Position numbers and translations under genes: made by a program. Positions 11,434-22,349 of a stretch of DNA of 64,000 nt are shown here, one piece after another (position 1 is the first letter of the stretch; each line of letters begins with the position of its first letter). Source of the DNA: Bifiguratus adelaidae (lineage: Eukaryota > Mucoromycota > Endogonomycetes > Endogonales); contig MVBO01000022.1 in assembly GCA_002261195.1 (NCBI GenBank), forward strand, positions 1 to 64,000, given 5' to 3'. Under the pieces are notes generated by a model. The model was not told the DNA's origin. It searched no databases and was given only the letters and a program-made list of their open reading frames with translations.

Positions 11434-13613
11434 CTATTCCACCGACTTTGCACCCTGCGGCAACTCTGCATCTGGCAGAACCTGTGTATCGCCGAGTCGC
11501 GGATTCTTGAGCAGCAACGCGGCTAAAATAAGCGGAACAGCCAGACAGGTGCCGGTAATGGTCAAGAGTTTCTGCGAATATTGATAGGCTTCAATGACGG
11601 CGGCTCGCTCCGGTGTGTGCCATGTGTAATCCACAATAAACGAGAGTGGAGAGCCATAGGCGTAGGTAGCCAAGGTGGCATTGTTAAAGGGTGACAAATT
11701 TACCGCCAACCGTGCCGGAAGCGTATTCGTCCAAATAGCCCCGGAAACGGCGTCTGCACCAATGTATCAGTCTCCTATGATTTGCGTCCTCCAACACCGC
11801 ACTTACTGCCAATGGCGGACCCAATTTGATACATGGTCAGATAGAGCGCGGTAATCATGGCCACGTGTTCATGCTTGCTGGCCGCTTGCACCAGAACCTG
11901 TACGGGATACGGAAAGAAGCCCCCCGCAATACCGAGCGCTATCCATGGTCAGTCATGACGTGCACTTACTGAGATTGAATCAAAGAACGAGAACGAGACT
12001 TACCTACTTGAGCGCCAATCACGCCGGCGTGACCATTATCGGCGGAACTGCGGTATTTAACCATCAATCCGAGTGCCATGAGAAACAATAGTGTTCCCGT
12101 GACGGCGATCCACTTGATACGGCGAATGTATCGGACGAGAAAACCAATCACGACCCCTGAAATGACCGAGCAAAACGAGTACAGCGATGTGATTCTCGTG
12201 GCAGAGACAACAGATTCATTGAACGCGACAGAGAGCACCGTGTACAAGTAGCTGTTCTAAGATGTCAGCCATGGATGGGTAATATTGATTAGACACCCAC
12301 TCTCCCTGAAGATACCAGCACATGTTGAGGGATAGAGCAACCCAGAGACCGGCAATGATGCCTCTGTCATTCAATAGACGAAAAGGCAAACAGGGATACT
12401 TGGCTCCGTATAGTTCCCACAGGACAAACGCCAGCGCAGACAGGAAGCCCAGGACGAGCAAGACAATGATATCAGCCTTGTGCCATTGCGAGGATTGACC
12501 ACCGGCAATCGTCAGAGGAATCAGCAGCAGCGATAGCGCAGCAGACAAAAGCAAGACACCTATGACATCCAATGGCCAAAACAAGGTGATGATATTCTGT
12601 CGCAGCGAGTGACCTGAATAGACGGATTGAACGTCACTGAATTTGCCATGATGCCTGGCCCTCCGAGAGGCCATCAACAATCCCACATAGATGGGTATAG
12701 CTGTCGCAGGAACAATGATGCACCTCATGCCAACGCCTGGTCCTTGAGGTGAGTGATATCATTCAAAGATCGAACACGGTCGGGCTCCGCTTCAGAGACT
12801 ATAACAGACTGCACTCACCTCACCGCCATGTCGAGTTGGCTAGAATAGCATTTGTCACATTGCCGGAGATCCAGATATTGATAATAAAGGGCAAGGCGGG
12901 TACATAGGACAAGATGGCCCGGTTCCGCAGAGTCGAAACATCGGCAATTAAGACTTCAAACAAGAGTTGGAAGCCGGTGAGCCCGAGTTGCCAGAGGACC
13001 TGCAAGACAAACCAGTCATCAGTCGCTGCTATCGCGATTCGCTGCACCACCGTAACTACCTGCCCTCCGGCATAGGTTTGCACATTGTGGGAAGAGGCTT
13101 CGATGATGGTCCCGAGCACATAAAAGAAGGCTGAAAAGGTGACGAGCTCCAATCGGCCAAACACATCGGCTGCCTTGGACAGGGGTGGCTGCGCCGCAGC
13201 GGCAATCACAGCCTTGACCACGTTGAGGGTCGACAAGAGGGAATGATTGTCAAAGCTATTGGTGGCATAGGTCTAGCGACAACGGGTGAGAAGCCGCGCG
13301 ATCCTCTTTATCCGCAGATCCTCACCTGATAGACACCACGCGTCTGACCATCAAGTCCATAGACGTACGCGGTTAAGAAGATGCCCACAAACAAGATCGT
13401 AAAGCTAACGACGGTAAACGATGACGCGATCGCCTCGATCCGCCTCACACCAGGACTCTTTGAACTACTGACTGTCGTCTCTGTCTCTGAGCTTGTATCC
13501 GGCACCTCTGCATCATAGATGCTCGTCCTTGTGTTGAAATGGCATGCGCAAACAAAGAGGTTAAGTGTGAGGAAAATCTTATCAGATTCTTTATACCCGG
13601 TTTCAGTTGTCAC
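11434..13613 (-). CDS. MFS transporter, siderophore-iron type, with an in-frame stop
   Basis: Exons downward: about 13613-13326, 13272-13060, 12999-12819, 12742-12301, 12251-12004, 11938-11807 and 11753-11434. The roughly 560-residue product has the layout of fungal siderophore:H+ symporters (Sit1/MirB family): a charged N-terminus, then 14 predicted helices with [29 protein letters not shown] and [15 protein letters not shown]. It would import ferric siderophores at the plasma membrane. The first exon has no clear ATG, so the start is unresolved. At 12820-12822 the frame reads S-T-W-R-TGA-G-P-G across an otherwise correct exon end, where the family has WRWG; this looks like a nonsense change of Trp. 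No alternative splice restores the frame. Confidence 0.8.
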
Positions 13614-14233
13614 CTTTGCGGTTATCAGATCATCAAGATTTTTATTGGAACACTTGTACAGAATCGGGGTCTGCGGCGTGCTGTCCGGGTGTGGTTGAGC
13701 AGAAGCTAATAATGTGATGCGAGACGGCTGTCATGGTTACGTTGAGGGCAATACACGTCGCGTGTTCGGTCCAACTTGACTTGCGGCGAGACTTGGACTG
13801 TCCAGAGAACCAAAGATCCTCCCTGTATGTGAATCACAAATGGACGTCACCCGGTCTGGAGCGATTTCCCCCAACATGATTCATAGGGTACTCGACGTTA
13901 TCAGACACGGCCTCATTCGGCCGCCATGGCATCATTCATAGCGCGCGGAACACGGAAGAAAAGTTTTGTTTCCACACCTGGTCCTCCATGCTATCCTGTC
14001 CCCAATCTCCCTGTCCACCAATATCTGTATTACTTATCCACATCCGCGTTTCTAACCATCCTGATTGCTAGCATGCCGCGCGAGATTTATGTTCAATCCA
14101 CCTTGGACCCGCGCCGTTGACCTTGTCTTGCAAGACACGCAACAAATAAAGATCAACATCCTTTATCTGATTCTTTCACATGTTACTTTGCACTTCACAT
14201 CGACTCTTGTCTTTCAGCCTGGCAGCCTGCATT
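13614..14233. other. Intergenic between MFS transporter and glyoxalase II
   Basis: 620 bp that should contain the 5' region of the minus-strand transporter and the 3' flank of glyoxalase II. No gene recognised. Confidence 0.5.
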
Positions 14234-15218
14234 TTATCCACGAAACCCATCCTTCATGCTTCGGAGCTTGCCCAAGACCTTGACCGGGTCCGATTCGCCC
14301 GTGACTTTCTGCATGGAAGGTTCCGTACAGCGCATGAACACGTTATACTTCTTTTCGTCGCCAATCGTACTAGGCACCGTAAACTTTTGGTGAGCAATTC
14401 TCTCCGCCTGGGCGGCAATCTCCTGATTGTCAGGATCGACATGTCTTGCAAATTTGAAATTGTTTTTCGTGTACTCATGTCCGCACCACACCAAGGTGTC
14501 ATCGGGAAGCTTGCCTAAGACCTCGACCAGCGAATGATACATGTCTTCAGCGGTGCCTTCAAAAAACTTGCCGCACCCGGCAATAAAGAGCGTGTCACCT
14601 GCCCAATCCGTGTTAAGCAGATTAGAGGAGCACCCAGCCATGTGTCACCCACCCGTCCAGACGCCCTTTTCACCCTTGGGATCTTCCACGTAAAAGCAAA
14701 TGCTTCCCATGGTATGGCCCGGCGTGTGCAAAGCCGTCACCTTGAGATTGCCGACCGAAAATTGATCGCCGTGCGACACCTTCTTGGTCAGTCCGGCACA
14801 TCGATCATCACCAGCAATCACATCCAAACCAGGGCGTTCCTTTAGAAAGTCTTTATTGCCGCCAGAGTGATCCAAGTGATGATGCGTATTGAGGATCCTG
14901 GTGAGGGCATGAGCTCGGTATGTCCTTGACTGCTCGAGCCTTACCCCGTCAATGTGACGCGTTCCTTCTCCACCACGGGCAAAACCTTTCTCGGCTCCAC
15001 CGGATCAATCACAACGCCTAGGAGTGGCCCCGGTAAGTGAATAAAAGCGTAAACGCAAACACCGCTATAAACGTTGGACGACATACCCCTTTGCGTCTCT
15101 TCGTCCCACAACAAGTAGGCGTAGCTAAAAACCAACCGAGCTTCAGCAAGAACTATCCACACACCAAGTCTACGCAGTCTTACTTGTCGTCAAGACAGCG
15201 GATAGGTGTCACTCTCAT
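14234..15218 (-). CDS. GLO2: Hydroxyacylglutathione hydrolase (glyoxalase II)
   Basis: Exons downward: 15218-15184, 15124-15087, 15017-14945, 14897-14653 and 14598-14234; all junctions are GT-AG and in frame. The protein of about 255 residues starts MRVTPIRCLDDNYAYLL, the usual glyoxalase II N-terminus. It carries the metallo-beta-lactamase metal motif THHHLDH, HTPGHT, GDTLFIAGCGKFFEG and the substrate-binding CGHEYT. It hydrolyses S-D-lactoylglutathione to D-lactate and glutathione, completing methylglyoxal detoxification. There is no N-terminal targeting extension, so a cytosolic form is likely. The start is fixed by the short first exon, which restores the conserved DNYAYLL only after splicing. 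Confidence 0.93.
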
Positions 15219-15299
15219 AGTGTGATATAAAAGCACAAAAAAGCTTGAAGCTTTACACAAAGGCAATCAAAAGACGCAAGTCACGCAATTGACCTCATC

Positions 15300-17860
15300 A
15301 TGATGGATGTTCAGCCTATTGTTGACGACTTGCTGTTAAAGTTTAGGGAGCGAGACAGGCTAGAGGGCGCGTTTCATCCATTCATTGATGCTCGTAAGGT
15401 GGTTTAGGATGACGTGCGCATTGGCTCACTGCATGCATTACAGACACTCGGTTGGTGAAAGACAATGTCGACAAGGGACTGCGCATTTCAGAGCTAGAGG
15501 CAGAGACAGAGGCCTTGCGCCATACAGAAGCCGACTTGCGGCAACAGCTTGGCATTGTCAGAGAACAAGGGTAAGGGACTGAATAGGCAAGAGACGAATG
15601 CGCGGGCTTTTTGACCGTTTACCTACAGGTCACCGCTCAACCAGCAACGGACACAGGAATTGGAGCAACAGCTGCAGGTACTTAAGGAAGAGCAGAGTGA
15701 ACTCTACAAGACACAGGGTCAAAATGCGCAGCGGCTCTTGGACATGAGTGAGCAGTTGAGGACATATTATGATCGTGACAAGCAATTGAATGAAGAGTAC
15801 GTAAAAATGGCTTGATGATCAATGTAATGACTGATGTGCGTCCTTGTAGATCGCAGACACTCAATGCGCGTGTGACCAAGTTGGACAAACAAGTAGAAAC
15901 GCAGATCCTTCAATTGCGGGAAAAGGATGTCACGATCCAGGCAAGTGGACGCAGGACAAGATTTGTCTGTCGCGCTTACCCGTTTGGTTATCCTGTAGCT
16001 GCTGCAAGATGAATTGACAGCCATACAATTGGAGTTGTTCAAGACAGAGGAAAAGCTAAAGGATCTCGAGGCCGATAACGCACAATTGTTGCAGCGCTGG
16101 CTAAAAAAGATGAATGAAGAGGCCGAAAGAATGAATGAGGTGAATTCCATCATGGAAAGGCAAGTATTTGGCGCGCTCGTGCGTGGGCTCAACTCGTTGA
16201 TAGTGCTCGTGATGTTCCAGGGTCACCCAAAAGTCCGACATCACCTACCAAATATCCTACACCCATACCCGAGAAGTCTCAGTTTGGCAGGTATGTATCT
16301 CTTATGATATTTGCTCTCTTATAAACCGGTTTCTCATCGCAGACTTGCTCAAACCTACCATGGCGCTCCACTGCGGATACCATCCAAGGCTATCAAGCAT
16401 TTGGCAAGTAGAAAGGAACCGCCGTCTTTTTCTGCTACTAACCTTGAAACAGACGGCGCATGACGGGGAGATTTGCACGCTGGCGACATCTACGGACAGC
16501 AATACCTTTGCCACCGGTGGTAGCGACAAGAAGGTCAAGGTGTTTGAAACTTCCGCAGGTACGAATTATGTGCACGTCGTGTTCGTTTCTCATCCCATGT
16601 ACCGGCTGGACAGGCACACTGAAACACACATTGACTGGATCACTTCAAGCCGTCATGTGTGTCTCGTACAGCAACTCAGACGATTTTGTTTTGGGCGCCT
16701 GTAATGATCACTCGACGCGATTATGGAGTCTTGCTACAGGCCGACTACGGGTAAGCGCGGAAGCCGGACGATCAAACGAACCTGGGATTGATGCAATGTT
16801 CTAGCACACTTTGACGGGTCATATTGGCAAAGTCTATGCCGCTCGATTCAACAATGACAGTTCCAAAGTGGTCAGTGCTTTGCTTGGGGCGTAATCGATC
16901 ATTTTCACTAAGCAACCTCACACAGGTCTCGGGAAGCCATGATCGAACCCTCAAACTTTGGGACCTGCAAAAGGGCTACTGTAAGTAAGAATCCCGGGTG
17001 TCATCCGCAACTCATGTTGCCACAGGCACCCGAACCATGTTCACCTTTTCAAGTTGCAACGACGTGTGCTTGCTTGATCCCGATGGGTAAGTGCATGACG
17101 GGGAAACCCCATGCTCATGTCCGCTCTCCATCGACAGGGCTACGATCGCGAGTGGGCATTTGGACAATAACATTCGATTGTGGGATTCGCGGACGGGAAA
17201 TGGCATCAAGGAGATTGCCGGCATTCATACAGGTCAAATCACAAGTTTATGCATCTCGAACGGTAAGGCAAGTGGATAAGTCCGATGTATCCCTCATGTA
17301 TCTTGCTAGACGGTTCCCGGTTACTGACCAATTCCCGCGACAATACCCTAAAACTCTTGGACATGCGGCAGTACGCGACTGTGGCGACTTTTTCGTAAGC
17401 CTCACGCATTTCTGAAACAGGCGTACTGACGCAAGGTAGAGCGGACGGTTTTCGGAACGGCCTCAATTGGTCTCGTGCATGCTTTAGGTAGTGTTGCAGA
17501 AGATTTCAATATTGCATGCTAAAAATATTGTTCCTTAGCCCTGATGGTGCCTATGTCGTTGCCGGTTCCGCAGGTTGGTATCCTTCTTTACAAACATTAC
17601 TAAATAGCCCAACTCATCTCTATTTTCCACTCTGCAGACGGCACACTCTTCTTTTGGAACACGGCCACAGGCAAGCTCATGAAATCCATCAAGGAACACG
17701 AGTAAGTCATGTAAGCTATGGCGCCATTCACCACTGATTGATTCGTTGTAGGGGGCCCATCTGCGCCGTGTCTTGGAGCCCTAATGGCACACAACTCTTT
17801 AGTGCTGAAAAAGATCGGACCGTCTGCATGTGGCATCCTCCAGATGACCAAGATATCTAG
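15300..17860 (+). CDS. ATG16: Autophagy protein Atg16 with C-terminal WD40 propeller (ATG16L-like)
   Basis: Sixteen or so exons. The N-terminus (DDLLLKFRERDRLEGAFHPF) resembles the Atg5-binding helix. A long coiled coil follows (roughly residues 40-200), then a Ser/Pro linker (SPKSPTSPTKYPTP) and seven WD40 repeats (for example FATGGSDKKVKVF, GSHDRTLKLWD, SGHLDNNIRLWDS) ending DRTVCMWHP. Atg16 binds Atg5-Atg12 and directs Atg8 lipidation to the phagophore; the propeller is known from ATG16L1, where it serves non-canonical lipidation and cargo binding. Early exons: 15300-15393, 15444-15570, 15629-15796, 15850-15940, 15999-16159, 16204-16290, 16343-16403 and 16453 on. The introns at 15941, 16160 and 16404 begin GCAAGT and must be GC-AG to keep frame. 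Confidence 0.9.
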
Positions 17861-18353
17861 ACCATCATCCTGTTTGCATTAGACCATATCATCCTGTACC
17901 ATTCATTCACATTCTGGTCTGGTTCGCTTCAGAGCCGGTATACCCATGTTTATACACACTTTTGTCGATGATGCTGCTTCATCATGTCAGTGTGGCGATC
18001 AAAAGTCGTCTTGCCGCATGGCGAAAATTTCCATCCCGTCGGGTTATGGCATTTTGAACAATTGCCCATAGTTTGCATACACGGTCCATTGTGCATCACA
18101 GCCCAACAATTCGATTCTTGTTTCCTAGCGTCCGCGAAATCCCCATCACCGTCCATAAGGATTGCAAAGTTTATCGGATGACAGGAGTGGCCTTGATCAG
18201 ACATTCTACATGTTGAACACCTTTTTCCGTTCATTGTTTTTGTGTACGCGTGTTACACCGCGCCATTTTATGACGGGCCTTCGATCACCTCCTTTTTAGG
18301 CCATTGTCAAAGTAATCTATAATGCAGCTCTCTTTTCTCCATTCTTCCATGCC
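17861..18353. other. Spacer after ATG16 containing one small Cys-rich open frame
   Basis: 3' flank of ATG16 and 5' flank of the decayed kinase gene. The only open frame of interest is the 94-codon minus-strand frame listed separately. Confidence 0.5.
17950..18234 (-). CDS. Possible small Cys-rich protein, 94 residues
   Basis: An ATG-started single-exon frame with nine Cys, three of them near the N-terminus, and a CSKCHNPTGWKFSPC segment resembling a zinc-binding knuckle. It has no signal peptide and no recognised family. It lies antisense to the ATG16 3' flank and could be a chance frame. There is no upstream gene on its strand to share a promoter. Confidence 0.25.
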   Translation of the reverse strand: MNGKRCSTCRMSDQGHSCHPINFAILMDGDGDFADARKQESNCWAVMHNGPCMQTMGNCSKCHNPTGWKFSPCGKTTFDRHTDMMKQHHRQKCV

Positions 18354-19938
18354 ATGAAGCGATCCTATCGCGCTCTCATTAGCTCTCTCAAGTCACGCGT
18401 CGTCGATCCTTGTCATGACTTTTATACCATCGTGTCAAGGCATGTCGTCAAAAGACTGTTTCACTAACGGTCAAGAGGGCCTCGTCACCAACGGAACTGG
18501 ACGAGACGACGGCGGTCAACGCAAACAAAGCCCATCTGGGATCAACATCAGCGAAGACGGCCTCAAGAGATAATAAAAGAGTATCGTGTCTTGTGTGATG
18601 AGATATGGACGCGATTATCAGAGCGAAATCATGTTGAGTGGCTTCAGCAGGTAGGCGCGCGCCCGTGTCCCCTCCTAAGACCAGCTTGCTCACGTTTCCT
18701 CAGGAACAATAGCGTTATAGCGCCGCAATTTCGAGCGTAGACATTGAGTTATGCACCATCAAAGAAGAGGACGAGTCGAGTGTACATAGTTGACAGTCGG
18801 AGAGTGATGAGGGCTTAGAAAACATTGTTGGAGAGAATGATGGGCGTCGCATGGCTTTGCAGTCGATTCTCTTGCTGCGGCATATCCATCATTGTACGCA
18901 ATTGGGCCAGTTACCGTCGCTTGCGGTCCTTGGTATGACGCATGAGAGAAAGGTGAGATTGCGACGCCCGGATCCAATCATTGCGCCGCATTTTGTTGAA
19001 GCGGAAGTTGTTTATGGTGTGGATCAAAAGCGAATGTAAGGCATGGCGCGCAGGTTGTGAAATTAGTTCTGCTCATGAGATTCTTTCAGAGATCCACGCT
19101 TCCTGGCTCCCGAGTTATTCAATGCAGGTCAGATTGATCTAGAAAGGCTGGATGTTTGGACCTTGGGGGTCATTCTTTATCGACGCTTAACTGGCGAGTA
19201 TCCATTCGAGGACGCATTCACGCTCGGGTATCGAGAACCATTGTTTATCAGTCCTGGTAAGTCCTTCCGTTTTCAAAAGCACACCATCAACGAATCACAA
19301 TCTCGTCTCAGACTGCGCTGACCTGCTTCAACGCATGCTCCAAGTCCATCCTCATCAACGACCCAGCCTAGAGACCATCCTCCATCACAGGTGGTTTTCC
19401 GGGGTCAAGGCAATGAGGCGCTTTGCCTTGTCTGGCAACCGCCGTACCCGACTCGCTCTATTCACCTTTTCCACGCAAGAAAATGTCTTAAAATGAAGAG
19501 ATTGAACAATTGAACAGACGCGAAAGTCAAGTTGCAGCCGTGGCGATCCGTGAGGCATAGCTTGCTGAAAAACCGCCCAAGCTTCGACGTCGTGTGTACT
19601 CTACATCAACGCTCCCGACCTCCAACACCCTGGCCTATTTTATGTCTCCCGTGATCCAACCGCCCGCCTATCAACCGATCGTCTCGACTGCTCCATGTGG
19701 TCCTTGGGCAGCCTTGAAGCAAGACGTGAGATTATTGGCGTCCTTCCTATTTAAAGGTCCTTGTCCACCCCCACCTAAATTCCCAACTCATCTAGCTCTA
19801 TTGTACCTGGGGCAACGCTGTCGATCGACGGTTGCGCTCGACGACGACTTGGTGTTATATCCTCGAAAAAAATGCTCAACAGGAGCATCGTTCCCGTACT
19901 GCCAACATGCCCTTCCGACAATATGTTTCCATGTATGA
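18354..19938 (+). pseudogene. Decayed protein-kinase gene (C-lobe only recognisable)
   Basis: The best part is the kinase C-lobe: DPRFLAPELF (APE motif), LDVWTLGVILYRRLTGEYPF, and ADLLQRMLQVHPHQRPSLETILHHRWFS, spread over GT-AG exons near 18800-19496. Upstream pieces (MKRSYRALISSLKSRVVDPCHDFYTI; SSPTELDETTAVNA; EIIKEYRVLCDEIW) lie in different frames. In-frame stops occur in the reading EEDESSVHS-TGA-QSESDEG near 18791 and again near 18710. After FTFSTQENVLK the frame shifts; NEEIEQLNRRESQV follows with a TAG, then an open Pro-rich tail to 19938. No Gly loop, HRD or DFG motif was found. It is an inactive relic. Confidence 0.6.
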
Positions 19939-20029
19939 AAGCCGTGTTTGGCCGGGGTATGGGTGAAGGAGCATGTAATCCATATGGAATTGGAGATATC
20001 ATGTACACAAGCTCTATGACATATATACA

Positions 20030-21369
20030 TTACCGCTTCTTGAAACCGAACTTTATACTGGTGTTGCTTGGGCCTTTGGGGCCATTGTGAGTCTTTTGCA
20101 TGCCAAAAGAAAGAGTAGACTTTGGCGGTAGAAGCGGTGTAGGAAGAGGCGCAGATTCGGTAGACCAACCACCGGACCGCTGGTGATGTGTTTGTGGAGC
20201 ATGCATTGGAGGCGCAGGATCTGTGGACCAGCCTCCAGATGGCTTGGCAGGCACTAATGTCTCGTTTGGCGCGCTCTCTTTGCCCTCCTGTACCCACGCC
20301 CCATCTTCCTTCTCTGGCAGGTTACTTTTCGTTGGATCCAACGTTGCCTCATTTGGTCTCTCCCTTTCCACAGTATTCCCATCACCATCCTCCGTTGCAC
20401 TACTTTTGACGGAAGACACTGGCGTTCCGTGTGCCTTTACGCAGGCGTTGCCAAGCATCTTTTTCAATTCCTTTTCCTCCCGCTTCCGTTCCTTCTCCCG
20501 CTGCTTGTCGCGATCAGAGCCTGCTTTGCCCCCACCAGCTTTCCTTGCCGTGTCTCTCATTTCCTTGAAGCGCTAATCCGAAATCCTGAGCGCATGAACT
20601 TCATCAATAGCTCCCGCTTACCTTTTTGTGATTATGATCATAACTACTTAGATGTGTTTCGTATTCTCCAACCTTCTTGTACCCTTTTTGACAAAGCTCG
20701 CAAAAGAATGCTTTCCGCGCTTCCTGAACATTTTCCTGCCGTTCTCTCTGCTGCTCCAACAGGGCTTCACGTGCCATCCTAGCTTCATCCGTTTCCACCA
20801 AGAGCTTTTCGGATTGCATCAACTTTCGCTGCGATGTACTCTGCGCATGCGTTTCTTCCATTTCGGCTTGTTTTCCAATACCCAGCATGGATTGTTCCTT
20901 GGGCAAAGCCAGAGGATCCTTGATGCCTGGAGAAATCTAAATACAAACATCTTATGACCTTTGGTGACCTACCTGTTCGCTGAGCGCCCAATCCTTCACC
21001 GACCGTCCAGCCCATACTCTTCATCATGCGATACCCTGGGTTCCGATCGTCGAGTGGAGTATCCATGGATGCCATGTCCATTTTGCTCGTGTCAATGTAT
21101 CCCATCGGCTGGACGTTGCGGGGTAGACTAAAGACTTGCTCAGGTTCAGACTCGTCATCCGTATGCTGATCCGAATGGGACACATTCGAATCCGCTGTGG
21201 ACGTATCTTGTCGATCGTCTAGTGAGCGCTGTATACCAAGGGTAAAATCTCATTTACAGTGAGCATACGCAAGGGTTACCTTGGCGTTGAAGCGCGCGTA
21301 GGATCGCCATCGATCTGCGTTGGTGTACATGCTTTGAAAGCTCAATTTGGCAATCGCGCCTTTGGCCAT
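20030..21369 (-). CDS. G-patch and C2H2 zinc-finger protein (GPATCH8-like)
   Basis: Exons downward: 21369-21280, 21228-20973, 20926-20622 and 20572-20030. The N-terminal third ends in a G-patch (NPGYRMMKSMGWTVGEGLG, continuing GIKDPLA), typical of cofactors that activate DEAH-box RNA helicases in splicing or ribosome assembly. After a Glu/Gln-rich helical stretch comes one C2H2 finger (FFCELCQKGYKKVGEYETH, then SSYDHNH). A Lys/Glu-rich helix and a low-complexity Pro/Ser tail with a repeated SGGWST element close the protein, about 395 residues. The domain order matches the GPATCH8/ZNF804 type. The start codon is 104 bp from the divergent gene at 21473, so both share a promoter region. Confidence 0.88.
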
Positions 21370-21472
21370 GCCACGCCATGCCTTGAGTAGTAGCTCACCC
21401 CAGGGAGACGGAGGTAGGTGGAGCACAAAGGGGAGGGTGAAGAGCCTCTGCGAACGCTGACTAACTGGTTGA
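21370..21472. promoter_or_regulatory. Divergent promoter between G-patch and PEHE-like genes
   Basis: Only 103 bp separate the two start codons, which point away from each other. It must contain both 5' leaders and core promoters unless transcripts start inside the other gene. Confidence 0.6.
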
Positions 21473-22297
21473 ATGACTGACGCGCACGTCTTAGGTCCTC
21501 ATTTGACACCCAATACGCACATAGTGATACTCAAAGAAAAGGAGGGGGCGCGGCGAAAAAGTCATGGTCATGCGTTGACAGAACGACGGTTTTCAGAGAT
21601 TGAGGTCCCTCGCTTTGTGGAAACCATGCGTGCTCCTTTGCGAAAATCCATTCACCCGGTAAGTACCGGGTCCGTTTAACTTAAAATGTCACACCTCTGA
21701 CTGTCGCGCTAGGTGAGGGAAGACACATCGGACGAAGCCTACCTAAAACGCCATCACAAACACCAACTTGCTGAAAAGAAACTCAAGAATCGGGAAAAGG
21801 AACGATTGGCTCATGAAGTCTATCAGCATCAGGTGGCCTTGGAACGACTTCGTAACATGGATCGACGGCAACTGTCGTTACTCACCTCCACCCTTCGCAC
21901 CTCGGATGGCAGAACACCCAGGCCTGACGAAATGGAATCACTGCATCGGTCGTTGTTGCTAGAAGCGGAGGAGCAATTGGCCAGATATCAGCAACTTGGG
22001 TTTGGGGACAAGCGGCGACGCGAGCGGGAACCTTTACGCGAGAAAGCAGTGGTGGAAACGCCGGTGGCAGAGCGAGTTCTGACGCCGCCTGTGGAATCTG
22101 TCAAGGAAACATCGGTCAAAAAAACGGCCAAGTCGCGCGACGACAAGCCCGTGTTTCCCAAAACGCCCGAGAGCAAAGGGTCCCGGAAAAGCGCCAGGGC
22201 AGCCATGGCTTTTGGTACACGATTACCGCCCATGGATGAGGTGGATTTCGAGTTACCGGACAAGGATTTTGGCGCCATGCTGGCTAAACGTACATAA
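21473..22297 (+). CDS. PEHE-domain / Sas4-MSL1-like chromatin protein
   Basis: Exons 21473-21658 and 21713-22297 encode about 256 residues. The core SEIEVPRFVET followed by REDTSDEAYLKRHHKHQLAEKK and a basic helix up to ALERLRNMDR has the pattern of PEHE/Sas4 domains: a short beta segment, then D-E-x-Y-x-x-R-H and a charged helix. These domains bind MYST histone acetyltransferases as subunits of SAS, MSL or NSL complexes in the nucleus. The rest is charged and disordered with SPK-like motifs (PVFPKTPESKGSRKS). The assignment rests on motif shape only; an unrelated nuclear coiled-coil protein is possible. Confidence 0.5.
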
Positions 22298-22349
22298 TGT
22301 AGATAACGATACTGTAATCATTTTAATCAAGGTGTAGAACACTTCTACC

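Noticed and set aside
12820-18793. Reassignment of TGA to Trp, suggested by TGA at Trp-like positions in several frames
   Set aside because: TGA also serves as the natural stop of clearly intact genes (TRP4, carboxylase, CK2, phosphatase), and the affected frames also contain TAA, TAG or frameshifts.
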